Positions 1 through 7,549 are shown, numbered from the stretch's first letter. The stretch is DNA of 11,596 nt from Teratosphaeria epicoccoides (GCA_021401465.1 JADDMT010000316.1:1-11596); one strand, 5' to 3'. Notes: generated by a model not told the origin, from the letters alone. Numbers and translations are program-made.

Positions 1-1525
1 GGGCTACACCCTTATTAATTAACTCCGGTTCTTGCTCTTGTAACCGCTAAATAAGTCTCGAGACTTCTTTAAAGGGTTCTTTAGACATCACATGCTTACT
101 ACATGTAAGCTAGTTGACTATTACATGGAATGAGCTAGACATAGTTACTAAGACTGCTAGATAGGAGGGTTTATTGCTAGCGGAGGCTATAAGGCCCTAT
201 TAGGCCTGTAGTTAACCTACAAGAGGAGCTAATAACGGGTTACTACCCTAAACTACAAGCATCATCTACAGCGTAGGGAGGAGCTGTTAGTTACCCTACT
301 CCCTAGTGTTGTAGTCTAGTCGTCGCGAAGGACTATCGGCTAGATTCATCTTCCTAGAACAATGCTAGATAACGAAGTCAAAGCTAGTAAGGAAAGTCGC
401 CTACCTTGCTTGCTAACTACTTAGCTGCTTTACACCTATGAAGCCGCAAAGGTTATTATAGTTAAAAAGTACCTTAATAGGGTACGCTACGCCCTTAAGG
501 TAGTGTCGGTACTCCCTGAAGCTGTTAACAATAGCTAAAAGCTCTTAGTCGTGAGTCTTTTCATTAACCTTAGTGCCCTGCATCTTCTATAACTAGAAGG
601 CAATTAGGTACTATTACGTACTACCTTCGTGTAACTAGAGCTACGATATACTTATAGCTATTACGAATTTTGAAGCATTAGTCTCTATCTAGATCTTTGT
701 AGTAGAGTCAAAGTGCTAAAGTATAGGCGTAGTTTAAAAAGCTGCTTTAAGTTTAGAAAAGGCCTTACTCTAAGCCTCCTCCTAAGGCACTATCCCTAGC
801 TTTTTACCTTAAAGCGCACCCTTTGCAAGGGCTATAATAGGAGCTATAATCTTTGAATAGGACTATATGAATCTACGATAGAAGCTAGTAAATCCTAGGA
901 ATACCTATACTTCTTAGAGAGTAGCTAGTTATAGCTACTCTGCAATTACGGACACCCTTTAGTCATTTATAGAGACGAAGTATCCAAGAAACTTAATCCT
1001 ATCTGTAAGGCATAAGTACTTCTTTAGGTTTGCATATAGAGTAAACTTACTAAGTCTTTTAAGTACTATCTTTAGATACTAGATGTGCTCTTCCTTCGAG
1101 TTAGAGTAGACTAGTATATTGTCTAGATACACTATGTAGCAGGTATTAACGAGGCCGGCTAGGGCCTAATTAATATACGCTTAGAAAGTTGCTAGTACGT
1201 TATTTAATCTAAATAGTATTACTATATACTTAGAGTGTCTATACTATGTTTAGAATGTAGTCTTCTACTCGTTGCCTTTTAGATAGGTATCTAGTAGTAG
1301 GCGTCCTTTAAGTCAATAGACAAGAAGATAGCGTTGTTATTAAGGCGGTTAAGCGTCTTGCTAATAAGTAGTAGGGGGTAGCGGTTCTTCTAAGTTACTA
1401 TTAAAACGAACGGTAAAATTGCGCTTAGGAGTAGCAACTAAAGAGGTGCCGACTAGGTACTAGTATTATAAATATGTGTGTTAAGTATTCCTATCTCTTC
1501 TTAGTCAGAGGGGAGAAGAGATTCT
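1..1525 (-). pseudogene. Ty3/gypsy pol remnant (reverse transcriptase + RNase H), RIP-degraded, truncated by window edge
   Basis: This is the reverse transcriptase and RNase H part of a gypsy-type polyprotein that copies element RNA into DNA. Reading the minus strand, RT begins near 1425 with KNRYPLLLIS, followed by a first catalytic block SIDLKDAYY (Asp codon at 1312-1314). The catalytic YLDD appears as YLDN (1118-1129). LGYFVS and a VFLGFTSFYRRFI block follow. RNase H runs from about 700 downward: ETNASKF (catalytic Asp replaced by Asn at 677-679), ELLAIVNSFREYRHYLKG, and ADSPSRRLDY near 330. One frameshift lies between DAYY and KTTF, near 1285, fitting a 1-base loss. The VDYR block expected before KNRYP is not visible, suggesting a short deletion. 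Dense in-frame TAG/TAA codons fall at Trp and Gln positions. Integrase would lie left of base 1. Dead copy; family assignment is secure. Confidence 0.9.
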
Positions 1526-1529
1526 TCTT

Positions 1530-2080
1530 ACCTCTGCTAAGAATGTAGGGTCACCTAACTAGTCTTAGTTGCTGCTTAAGGCCATGCATGACTTAGGTGT
1601 TACCTGAGGCTCCTTATAGCCTAGGCCGATCCTTTTGCCTACTAGCATGTAACTGCCTAATTTAACACTCCTACTTAGCCATATGTTAGTACTCCGCATG
1701 AGTATCTATCTATACACGCCCTTAAACATTAAGTGTTCCTTGTTAGTGATATCTACTAGCTAGTTATAGTCTTTGCAGCTGCGAATGTTAATTCCTAACA
1801 AGTAAATTGCTCCTACTCCTAACCTGTGATTACTAAGTAACTAATCGCATGTAGTTACATTCCTAAATCTTGTGAATAGAGTGTCTAGAAGCTTCTCCGC
1901 CGTCACTAGCATATGTAGTGTTATTACTGCTGTCACATGTGGGACTCCTGTAACGCGGCAGCGAGCTAGTAGGGCTATAAGAAGCGCTAAATCTTCGCTC
2001 TAGCTCCTTCTTACTTACATCTACCTCTACTTTGCTTTCTTGTTACCTTTAGACATTAACTAACTTAATCACCTGTCTAA
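1530..2080 (-). pseudogene. Possible upstream part of the left gypsy polyprotein, domains not recognised
   Basis: Upstream of the left RT the minus strand stays relatively open, with a readable stretch from about 2010 to 1580 broken by only a few TAG/TAA codons. It contains hydrophobic segments (ALLIALLARCRVTG, then GVGAIYLLGIN) and a basic Cys-containing patch. Position in the element predicts protease or the protease-RT linker, but I see no D-S/T-G protease motif and no zinc knuckle. It could equally be a chance open stretch in TA-rich, TGA-poor DNA. I list it because it continues the direction of the adjacent pol frame. Confidence 0.3.
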
Positions 2081-2319
2081 TAATAGCGACCCTTCACCCT
2101 AGTCCTAGTTTAATAGCTACTAGCTTTAGCGGCAGTAGCTTAGGTAGTAGTAGTAATAATCCTAATAACTAGCGCCTAAATCGTCTAGCACATAGCTACT
2201 TAGCTAGCAGGGATGACACCTCTATTCTACTAAGACTAACTATTAATAACATCAATTAGCTCTAATCTTAGGCATAGGTATTAGGTTTCCTAACTCCTAG
2301 TCCTTTACTAACAATTAAT
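2081..2319. other. Stretch with no recognisable gene
   Basis: Nothing codes convincingly on either strand. The sequence has the same TA- and CTAG-rich composition as its neighbours, with many short TAG/TAGTAG runs. It sits between the left gypsy remnant (minus) and the unrecognised plus-strand gene, so it may hold the 5' flank of that gene or lost gag sequence of the gypsy element. Confidence 0.5.
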
Positions 2320-4049
2320 ATGGATAGTTGTCATTATAGGCTAGGCTACGAAGATGTAGCTAGGATCTTTAACATTTGTTGCCGCCTTGCCTACTAGGGT
2401 AGTACTAAGTTAATTCCTCCTGCTTTTTGTGGCGCTTACACTAAGCACATTCAGGAGTCTAGTTAGCGCTTTACTAAGAAGATTTAGTACTATCCTAATT
2501 TCAGAGGAGCTAGCTTTATTACGAAGAATACATTTAGGTTTCTAGTAATCGCTACGGGTATAACTAAGGATCATCAGGTACACCCTAGTAATGCGGCCTG
2601 CTAGAACTGCAAGAACGGGAATAGACATAGTCAGGACTACATTATAACTAGCGGCAACTTACTACTGTTTTGTAAGGCCTATAAAAACTATACTTTTGCA
2701 AACTACCTAGAAATATGCGAGTTCTACAACCCTGATACCCTAGGCGCGTTAGTTAGTAGTTTCCGTAGTACCTTCTGTTACTGCGGTTCTAACCGTATAG
2801 TTAGTCACTCTTCCGCCTAATCTTGCTCTTCCTGTCCTAGGGACACTAGATGTGCCCTAATCAAGATTAAAGGTAATAGCTTCTCCTCTTCCCGGGCTAG
2901 TGCTAGTAGGCGCTAATAATCTCCTAGTGTTCTGGAGTTCATTGACCTAACTAAGAACTCCGGCGTCACTAATACTACTAGTAGTTACGGCTGTAGTCAT
3001 AGTAGTACTAACTGTCCCTATAGTAGCTCTACTAACATACCGCTAGTTCTAGGTAGTAGCTCTACTAGTCTTGAATTAAATGTCCGCGGCAATTAGCCGT
3101 TACGTTCTTATCGTAACACACACCTCGATTAACCCTAGGCATCATGTCCTCCGACTTAGTCTAGCATAGCTAGTATGACTTCTTGTCCTCTGTATACTTT
3201 AGGATAACCTTAGTTACCTAAGGCAACCTCTTTGTAACTCCTGCTACTCCTTCTTCTAGTTGCTAACTCCTAACTAGTTTAGCTACTACTCTGCGCTTGC
3301 CTTTAGGTAGCCTGACGCGTCTAAGGAACTTAAATAAGGCGTCCTTTGCCTTAGGCGCATTCTAAGAGAGTTTAACATCTAGCAGTCCTATGCGCGGCGT
3401 CTCTAGTTCTTCTTAGGGTCCGCCTAGTAGTCCTATACGCGGTGTTTTTACTTCCGGTAGCTCTTCTCAGGCTACGCCGTCAAGATGTCTACCTCTAGTT
3501 ACTCCTTCTTGTCAACTAGTTGTGTACGGCTAGCTTAACCCTCCTGAGAATCACTCATCAGACTATGACAATGCCTTTAAGACTATAGATGCATGTCAGT
3601 TAGTCAAGAGGTTACCCTAGCGTCAATATAGTGAAACTAGTCCCCTTGACTGTCTCTTCTATAACGTCCGCGTAGCCGCTAGCCTTCCTAAGTGCATGCG
3701 CTTTATCTTAATTACCTCTTAGCCCTTACTATAGAGCGCCCTAGTCCCGTTTAATTAGAACCGTCCTAGTCATTCTTTTGCTCCTCTACTGACTAATCCC
3801 TGTCTCTATCGCTAGCTACCTTAGTCTCAGGCTACGCTAGTCCTAGCTACTCTAGTCTTAGCTGCTCTAGTCCCTAACTTACAAGGCATAATCAACTTCC
3901 TCAAGAATGTACTCCGCGAGAATCTCCGTTAGCGCTAGGGCTTAACTACACAACTAGAGAGTCTCTGTTACATGTTAGGTAGTAGTAGTTTAGGTAGTCA
4001 AGGTAGTTTAGGTAGTCTCAGCTCTAGTAGTGCTAGCTTTAGTGCCTAG
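2320..4049 (+). pseudogene. Unrecognised gene: Cys-rich N-terminal half, Ser/Pro/Gln-rich C-terminal half, RIP-degraded
   Basis: I do not recognise this protein. From ATG 2320 (MDSCHYRLGYEDV) the plus strand reads about 290 codons with few stops. A Cys-rich region around residues 85-170 has CX2C-like pairs; two likely Cys now read Tyr (KAYKNYTF). The frame then moves by one base somewhere in 3100-3215 (a 1-base loss, or a lost splice site) and continues in the other frame to a TAG at 4047-4049. The second half has Ser/Pro runs, a VLATLVLAALVP block in which many Leu codons are CTA (probably Pro CCA before mutation), a possible helical segment INFLKNVLRENL, and a Gly/Ser-rich tail. Total about 575 codons. 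Coding is supported by the frame's length and by stops lying at CAG/CAA-like positions. It could be an element-borne accessory ORF, a gag-like ORF of an unrelated element, or a host gene caught in the repeat block. Confidence 0.55.
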
Positions 4050-4055
4050 TTAGCA

Positions 4056-4189
4056 TGCTTTTCTTTTATTCAAAAACGACAGATGAGATTGCCTAAGGGA
4101 GTAGGCTAGCTAGTGTTTGACTAAGCTGCTACTTAGTAGCAAGCCTAGTCTTAGTAGACAAAAGAAATCTCTCTACTCTTCTTAAACTA
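4056..4189 (-). repeat. Probable 3' LTR of the Ty1/copia element
   Basis: On the minus strand this starts with TAGTTTAAGAAG, immediately after a purine tract, as a 3' LTR should. The first bases would be TG before RIP (TGG to TAG). It ends near 4056 with GAATAAAAGAAAAGCA, giving a CA end and a possible AATAAA-type poly(A) signal. Length about 134 bp, short but possible for copia elements. The partner 5' LTR is absent from the window, so the inner boundary is well placed and the outer end is a guess. The outer end falls a few bases from the stop of the plus-strand gene at 4049. Confidence 0.4.
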
Positions 4190-4199
4190 CCCCTCCTAT
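4190..4199 (-). other. Polypurine tract of the copia element
   Basis: The minus strand reads ATAGGAGGGG directly before the proposed LTR start, a few bases after the end of the copia RNase H reading frame near 4203. This is the expected place for the plus-strand priming site of an LTR element. The support is position and composition only. Confidence 0.45.
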
Positions 4200-4202
4200 A
4201 GC

Positions 4203-5470
4203 CCTAGTTAGCTAACAAACTTTTCAAATTAGGATCTATTCTTCAGTTTTGTTAGTCTGTCTACTACTATCTTATTAGTAGGGATGTAACTAATAGATAT
4301 TAGCCCTATTCTGTAAAGGTGTTACTAGTAGTAGTATGCTACGTTAATGTGCTTAGACCTCTTACTAACTTATGCATCCTTTGCTAGGGAAATGGCAGCT
4401 TGAATCTAGTCAAACTATTAGCGATCTAATAGCAAATTAGGTCTTCTCCTTAATGACTAGGTTCCCTAAGTCATTCCTAATGTGCTAACCTATCCTCATG
4501 TCCCTTAGGATTTAACTAAGGGACTAAGATTGCTTAGCACATCTTGCTATTACTATACGTCTAGCCTCTATTATAGAACTAGTAACTAACTTTTGCTTCT
4601 TGCTCGCCTAGGATACTAGTCCCCTAGCTAACTTAAAAACATTTCCTAGTACTAATATCCTATCTGTTTTGTCTATTACGTAGTCTAAGTCTAAGTATCC
4701 TTCTAAGAACTAGCTCCTACTCCTTGAGTAGATAATGCCTAGGCTCTTTGATAATCTCATATATTGACTAAGTTTCTTTAGTCTCTACTTATAGTACTAC
4801 GCTAGGTCAGAGAGAAATTGACTAAGTCTTCCTAGAGCAAATGTATTGTCTAGTTAGATAAGGATTCTAGTATACATCTAGCTACTAATTACCTCCTAGA
4901 ATTCTCTCTTATCTATTCGGGTATTAGCTATAGTTATAGGCCAGATGTCTTCATAGGAGTTAACTAGGGATTTAGTAGGTCGGCTACATTTATGTAACAT
5001 GTTAAGCTTGTTAAGGACTTTAACTAAATAATGCTCCTAATCTAGCCTAAAGGTACCTACCTTTTAGTCCTAGGTAATCTTCACGTTTAGTAGGTTTAAA
5101 CTATTTCATGTTAGTAATCTTCTTCATCCTAATTATGATGTTATTAACATAGACAAGAAGCATGATCTCCTTCTTATAATGTACAAATAAACATAGATTA
5201 GCTTTACTCTAGATAAAGCCTATTCCTAAGATTTCCTTCCTACATAGCTAATACTAGTTATAAGCTACCTACCTTAGGCCGTATAGGCTCTTAAGCAACC
5301 TTAGTACTTCCCCTTTGTTAATAGATACTCCTAGTAGAGCCTTTATAAATATATGCTCTTTAAGAGTAGATTCTATGAAGGCATTGTTAATATCTACCTA
5401 GTAGAGCTCCTAGTCATTAAGGGAAATAACTACCATGAAGAGTCTAATAGTGTCATGTCTTATAGTTAGC
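4203..5470 (-). pseudogene. Ty1/copia pol remnant, main part: RT palm through RNase H
   Basis: Copia-type reverse transcriptase and RNase H on the minus strand. In order: TIRHDTIRLFMVVIS (from 5465), VDINNAF with the first catalytic Asp intact (codon 5392-5394), VLRLLKSLYGL near 5290, then LLVYVNNIII, in which the hallmark YVDD has become YVNN (5140-5151). Both Asp codons changed GAT/GAC to AAT/AAC in a TpG context. RNase H follows with LGRLSQFLSD, YSRS, GYLDLDYVIDKTDR, ASKKQKLV and, close to the end, VDRLTKL and FEKFVS, ending near 4203. TAG/TAA codons interrupt throughout. Stretches around 4990-5040 read poorly and may hold small indels. The N-terminal RT piece lies beyond the nested insertion at 5476-6175. 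Family call is secure; the copy is dead. Confidence 0.92.
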
Positions 5471-5475
5471 GTAAA
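5471..5475. repeat. Target-site duplication GTAAA, left copy
   Basis: GTAAA here and at 6176-6180 directly flank the 700-bp nested element. Five bases is the usual duplication length for LTR-retroelement integration. Confidence 0.8.
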
Positions 5476-5719
5476 TGATAGGGAAGGTATGCTAGCCTTT
5501 TACTACTACCCTACATGGCTACAAAAGGCTTAGTAATTAGTCCTATAACAGGGCTGATTATACTTAGCTACATATGCACATACATTGCAACCTAAGAAAT
5601 ATCCGAGAGGTCACGTGACGCCAAGCCTGTAGCTAGCACCTGTACATCTAGCATCTTAAATATCCGCAAGGTCACATGATACTAAGCCTATAGCTAACAC
5701 CTATATGTCTAGCATATTA
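5476..5719 (-). repeat. Left LTR (3' LTR) of the TRIM-like element, 244 bp with internal duplication
   Basis: Aligns by eye with 5994-6175: both carry GCTA(G/A)CCTTTTACTACTACC, ACAAAAGGCTTAGTAAT, the motif CAACCTAAGAAATATCCG and an AGCATATTA end. It is about 62 bp longer because the segment 5597-5657 is repeated as 5658-5719. The repeated unit contains AATATCCG, AAGGTCACGTGA-like and AAGCCT(G/A)(T/C)AGCTA blocks and ends with the LTR terminus. Differences between copies are mostly C/T and G/A, as expected from RIP. Confidence 0.8.
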
Positions 5720-5733
5720 TTATCCCCCCTCTA
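5720..5733 (-). other. Polypurine tract of the TRIM-like element
   Basis: The minus strand reads TAGAGGGGGGATAA and abuts the LTR that begins TAATATGCTAG. A G-rich purine run next to the 3' LTR is the standard plus-strand primer site. It sets the minus orientation of this element. Confidence 0.65.
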
Positions 5734-5776
5734 AGGGGACTACCCTTAGTTCTACTAAACTAAATGGCGTACTATT

Positions 5777-5856
5777 ACATGACTTAGAGAAGAGGGGCCT
5801 ACATAGACACATGACTTAGAGGGAGGCAGCTAACTCTCTATAGACACATGACTTAG
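5777..5856 (-). repeat. Three short interspersed repeats inside the TRIM-like element
   Basis: The motif ACATGACTTAG occurs near 5777, 5809 and 5846, the last two inside a longer TAGACACATGACTTAG. Spacing is about 32 and 37 bp. The rest of the interior (5720-5993) shows no gene. Function unknown. Confidence 0.6.
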
Positions 5857-5993
5857 TAGCAGCTTACCCTGTAGAATTAGGCATATGTTACTCTAAGCTA
5901 GTTAGTATCTGCAGATACCCTGTACTCTTAGCTAGAGATCTAAGCGAAAGAATTACTCGAACCTAGGTCTAATAATACAGGACTAATTACTCT

Positions 5994-6175
5994 TAATAGA
6001 AAGGTGTGCTAACCTTTTACTACTACCCTACATGACTACAAAAGGCTTAGTAATCAGTCCTGCAACAGGGCTAATTACAGTTGGCTACATATGTACACAC
6101 ATTACAACCTAAGAAATATCCGCAAGGTCACGTAATACCAAGCCTGCAGCTAACACCTATATGACTAGCATATTA
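5994..6175 (-). repeat. Right LTR (5' LTR) of the TRIM-like element, 182 bp
   Basis: Direct repeat of 5476-5719 without the 61-bp internal duplication. On the minus strand it begins TAATATGCTAG and ends CTTTCTATTA; original TG...CA ends are plausible after RIP. It contains GGTCACGTAA, a degraded CACGTG-like box seen intact in the left LTR (GGTCACGTGA). Confidence 0.8.
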
Positions 6176-6180
6176 GTAAA
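6176..6180. repeat. Target-site duplication GTAAA, right copy
   Basis: Matches 5471-5475 exactly and continues on the plus strand into GGTGTCC, which is copia RT sequence on the minus strand. Confidence 0.8.
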
Positions 6181-6410
6181 GGTGTCCTTAAAGTTAATCC
6201 TAAACTTCTAAATAAAGCTCTAGGCTACTAGTTAGGCCTTAAATTTATTAGCTAAACTATTAGTATTATATTTAGCATTAAACACCTATTTTAAGGTAAC
6301 TAGGTTAGTCCCTTTTAGCGGCACTATTACTTTAAAGGTTTGGTTTAACTCTAGTGCTATGTTACGGAATATTCTAGGGCTAAGCTTTAGCTAGCTAGAA
6401 CATGCATAGT
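6181..6410 (-). pseudogene. Ty1/copia pol remnant, N-terminal RT piece, 5'-truncated
   Basis: The minus strand reads IFRNIALELNQTFKVIVPL, then KGTNLVTLK-stop-VFNAKYN and KFRINFKDTFT, the conserved start of copia RT (the stop sits at the Trp of the family's KWVF motif). TAA and TAG codons replace expected Arg/Trp/Gln codons. The piece ends at the GTAAA duplication and continues in the same frame at 5470. Upstream of about 6410 the reading frame stops making sense, and gag, protease and integrase are absent, so the copia element has lost its 5' half. The junction coincides with the start of a repeat block. Confidence 0.88.
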
Positions 6411-6413
6411 AAG

Positions 6414-6463
6414 TAGGGACAGCGCGTAATAAGCAGGGATAGCGCTACAAGAAGTAGGGTAGC
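6414..6463. repeat. Three degenerate copies of an AGGGA(T)AGCGC-type repeat
   Basis: AGGGACAGCGCG, AGGGATAGCGCTAC and AGGGTAGCGCTAC follow one another at roughly 22-25 bp spacing, separated by short A-rich linkers (GTAATAAGC, AAGAAGT). Several contain the palindrome AGCGCT. They abut the truncation point of the copia remnant. Confidence 0.6.
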
Positions 6464-6604
6464 GCTACAGAGTACTCTGCTACTCTATAGTACTCTGTTA
6501 GACAGAGTAACAGAGTAGGACAGAGTACCTTGCATAAGCCGCTACAGAGTACTCTACTACTCTATAGCGCTCTGTTAAACAGAGTAACAGAGTAGGACAG
6601 AGCA
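6464..6604. repeat. 77-bp tandem duplication rich in AGAGTACTCT/CAGAGTA palindromes
   Basis: Unit 1 starts GCTACAGAGTACTCT at 6464 and unit 2 starts the same way at 6541, a 77-bp period; unit 2 ends near 6604. Each unit holds the perfect palindrome AGAGTACTCT and an inverted pair TCTGTT...AACAGA, and repeats CAGAGTA several times. Similar CTGTTAACAG palindromes occur in the probable LTR at 7032-7455, so this block may be a piece of an LTR or subtelomere-like repeat. No coding. Confidence 0.75.
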
Positions 6605-6678
6605 GGATAGAACACTATGATGTCTCCTATGTATTTAGGAACGCTAAGATGCCCTTAAAGCTTTAATGCGTTTAACTT
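6605..6678. other. Short spacer with no recognisable feature
   Basis: Lies between the palindromic repeats and the candidate start of the gag fragment. It may be leader sequence of that element; nothing identifies it. Confidence 0.4.
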
Positions 6679-7031
6679 ATGTTACCTACTTACTAATTAG
6701 AATTACCTTTGTACTAATCTTTATTGTCTTAGCTTGTACTTGTGTTAGTACTCTCTAAAGAAGCCTTAGCTTACACGTAATAGGAAGTTACCTGACTACC
6801 TGTTACAAGTAACTGTAACACTTTAAACGCCCTTAGGATAAGTGCCTTATTACAAGTCAGAAGGGAAACTCCTGCCCCTAGCGAGACAAGTAGTACTTGA
6901 CATACTACTAGTACTAGCAACGTACTAGGAACCTATGCCAGAAACAACTCTCTTAAGATTAGAAAGCCAGACTTCTATTATAGCAACTAGGACAAGTTTG
7001 ACACCTAGGTTAATTAGATAGACATGTACTT
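6679..7031 (+). pseudogene. N-terminal gag fragment of another gypsy-type element, interrupted by an insertion
   Basis: The plus-strand frame from ATG 6679 can be read for about 117 codons. The last third is the informative part: SLKIRKPDFYYSN, a stop, DKFDT, a stop, VN, a stop, IDMYFVM. It resembles the start of the retrotransposon gag domain, where a 'KPxPYxGxRxKLxxWLxQxxxYF'-type pattern is common; two of the stops fall at the Trp and Gln of that pattern. The preceding region is Ser/Thr/Pro-rich, as gag N-termini often are. The frame ends where the repeat-rich probable LTR of the next element starts. This indicates that the right-hand gypsy element inserted here. The start codon is the first in-frame ATG and is uncertain. 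Confidence 0.6.
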
Positions 7032-7032
7032 T

Positions 7033-7095
7033 GTCATGAGTGTTAGTAGTACTATAAGTCACAGGGTCATGAGTGTCCTAAGTGCTATAAGTCAC
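7033..7095 (+). repeat. 33-bp tandem repeat in the LTR
   Basis: GTCATGAGTGTTAGTAGTAC at 7033 recurs as GTCATGAGTGTCCTAAGTGC at 7066; both units end CTATAAGTCAC. The first unit starts at the proposed LTR boundary, so part of the LTR end may be duplicated. Confidence 0.75.
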
Positions 7096-7130
7096 GAACA
7101 CTATAGCCTAAGTAATAGCATAGTCATAGG

Positions 7131-7266
7131 AGAAAGGATCTGTCACGTGAGGACAGACACCTAGATCTGTAGGGTTAGTCTACAGATCTATAGGCCTACA
7201 TAGAGAAAGGATCTGTTACGTAAGAACAGACCCTAGGATCTGTAGGGCTAGTCTACAGATCTATAG
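7131..7266 (+). repeat. 73-bp tandem repeat carrying hairpins in the LTR
   Basis: AGAAAGGATCTGT at 7131 recurs at 7204, a 73-bp period. Each unit contains an inverted pair GATCTGTAG...CTACAGATC with a 7-base loop, and a second pair CTGTC...GACAG (degraded to CTGTT...AACAG in unit 2) around a CACGTG/TACGTA core. These would form stems in the element RNA or serve as protein-binding palindromes. Confidence 0.75.
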
Positions 7267-7455
7267 ACACGGGTCTAATAGGTCTGTTAACAGATCCGAC
7301 AGAGCTGCCCTGTCTCTCTAGTATATAGGGATAGCTTTAGGACAGGTAGTTAGGAGCTTCGTGCTTAATTTAATTTAATTCCCTTTCCTAAGGGGATAGT
7401 TAGTTACAAGGTTAATTGCTATTGTCGATATTCTTTACAGCTCTACGAGTCTAAT

Positions 7456-7549
7456 AACTAATCCCCTTCCTGCTATCGGCACCTACCCTTATGACATTTT
7501 GAGCACTGCTTCTAAGGAAGTATTAGGGGACTCGTCGAGCGCTTAACAT
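7456..7549 (+). other. Leader between probable LTR and gag
   Basis: About 95 bases with no coding signal, expected to hold the primer-binding site and packaging leader. The only tRNA-3'-end-like candidate is around CTGCTATCGGCACC (7472-7485), which would need to start TGG to be typical. Confidence 0.3.

Larger units (their letters stand above)
5476..6175 (-). mobile_element. TRIM-like miniature LTR element nested in copia RT
   Basis: A 700-bp non-coding element with direct terminal repeats at 5476-5719 and 5994-6175 and an interior of only 274 bp. The outer ends are TG at 5476 and TA at 6175 on the plus strand (TA fits CA after RIP). GTAAA flanks both sides. A purine-rich tract next to the left repeat on the minus strand gives the orientation: 5' LTR at right, 3' LTR at left. 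The interior has no gag or pol coding. Excising the element plus one GTAAA joins the copia codons for DTFT and LTIRHD exactly in frame. It could be a true terminal-repeat retrotransposon in miniature, moved by another element's enzymes, or an internally deleted copy of a larger LTR element. I could not identify a primer-binding site. Confidence 0.8.
7032..7455 (+). repeat. Probable 5' LTR of the right-hand gypsy element
   Basis: Non-coding, repeat- and hairpin-rich sequence between the interrupted gag fragment and the gag leader. It begins TGTCATGAG and holds direct repeats, palindromes such as TCTGTTAACAGA near 7284, a CACGTG box at 7144-7149, and a TATATA at 7322-7327 that could be the promoter TATA box. 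The 3' end is not certain; a TA (formerly CA) end near 7455, after TCTAATAACTA, is my best estimate. I could not find a convincing primer-binding site; the sequence CTGCTATCGGCACC just downstream is a weak candidate. The second LTR is outside the window. Confidence 0.5.

Noticed and set aside
3960..4049. GGTAGT-rich run as a microsatellite or telomere-like repeat
   Set aside because: Copies are irregular and keep the reading frame of the plus-strand gene, giving a Gly/Ser-rich tail; it is better explained as low-complexity coding.
5950..5968. tRNA-like T-arm sequence (minus strand GGTTCGAGT) inside the TRIM-like element
   Set aside because: Only a short match; no cloverleaf, acceptor stem or partner arms nearby.
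6414..7266. CRISPR-like spaced repeats
   Set aside because: Units are long, adjacent and few (two copies each) with no uniform spacers, and the context is eukaryotic LTR elements.
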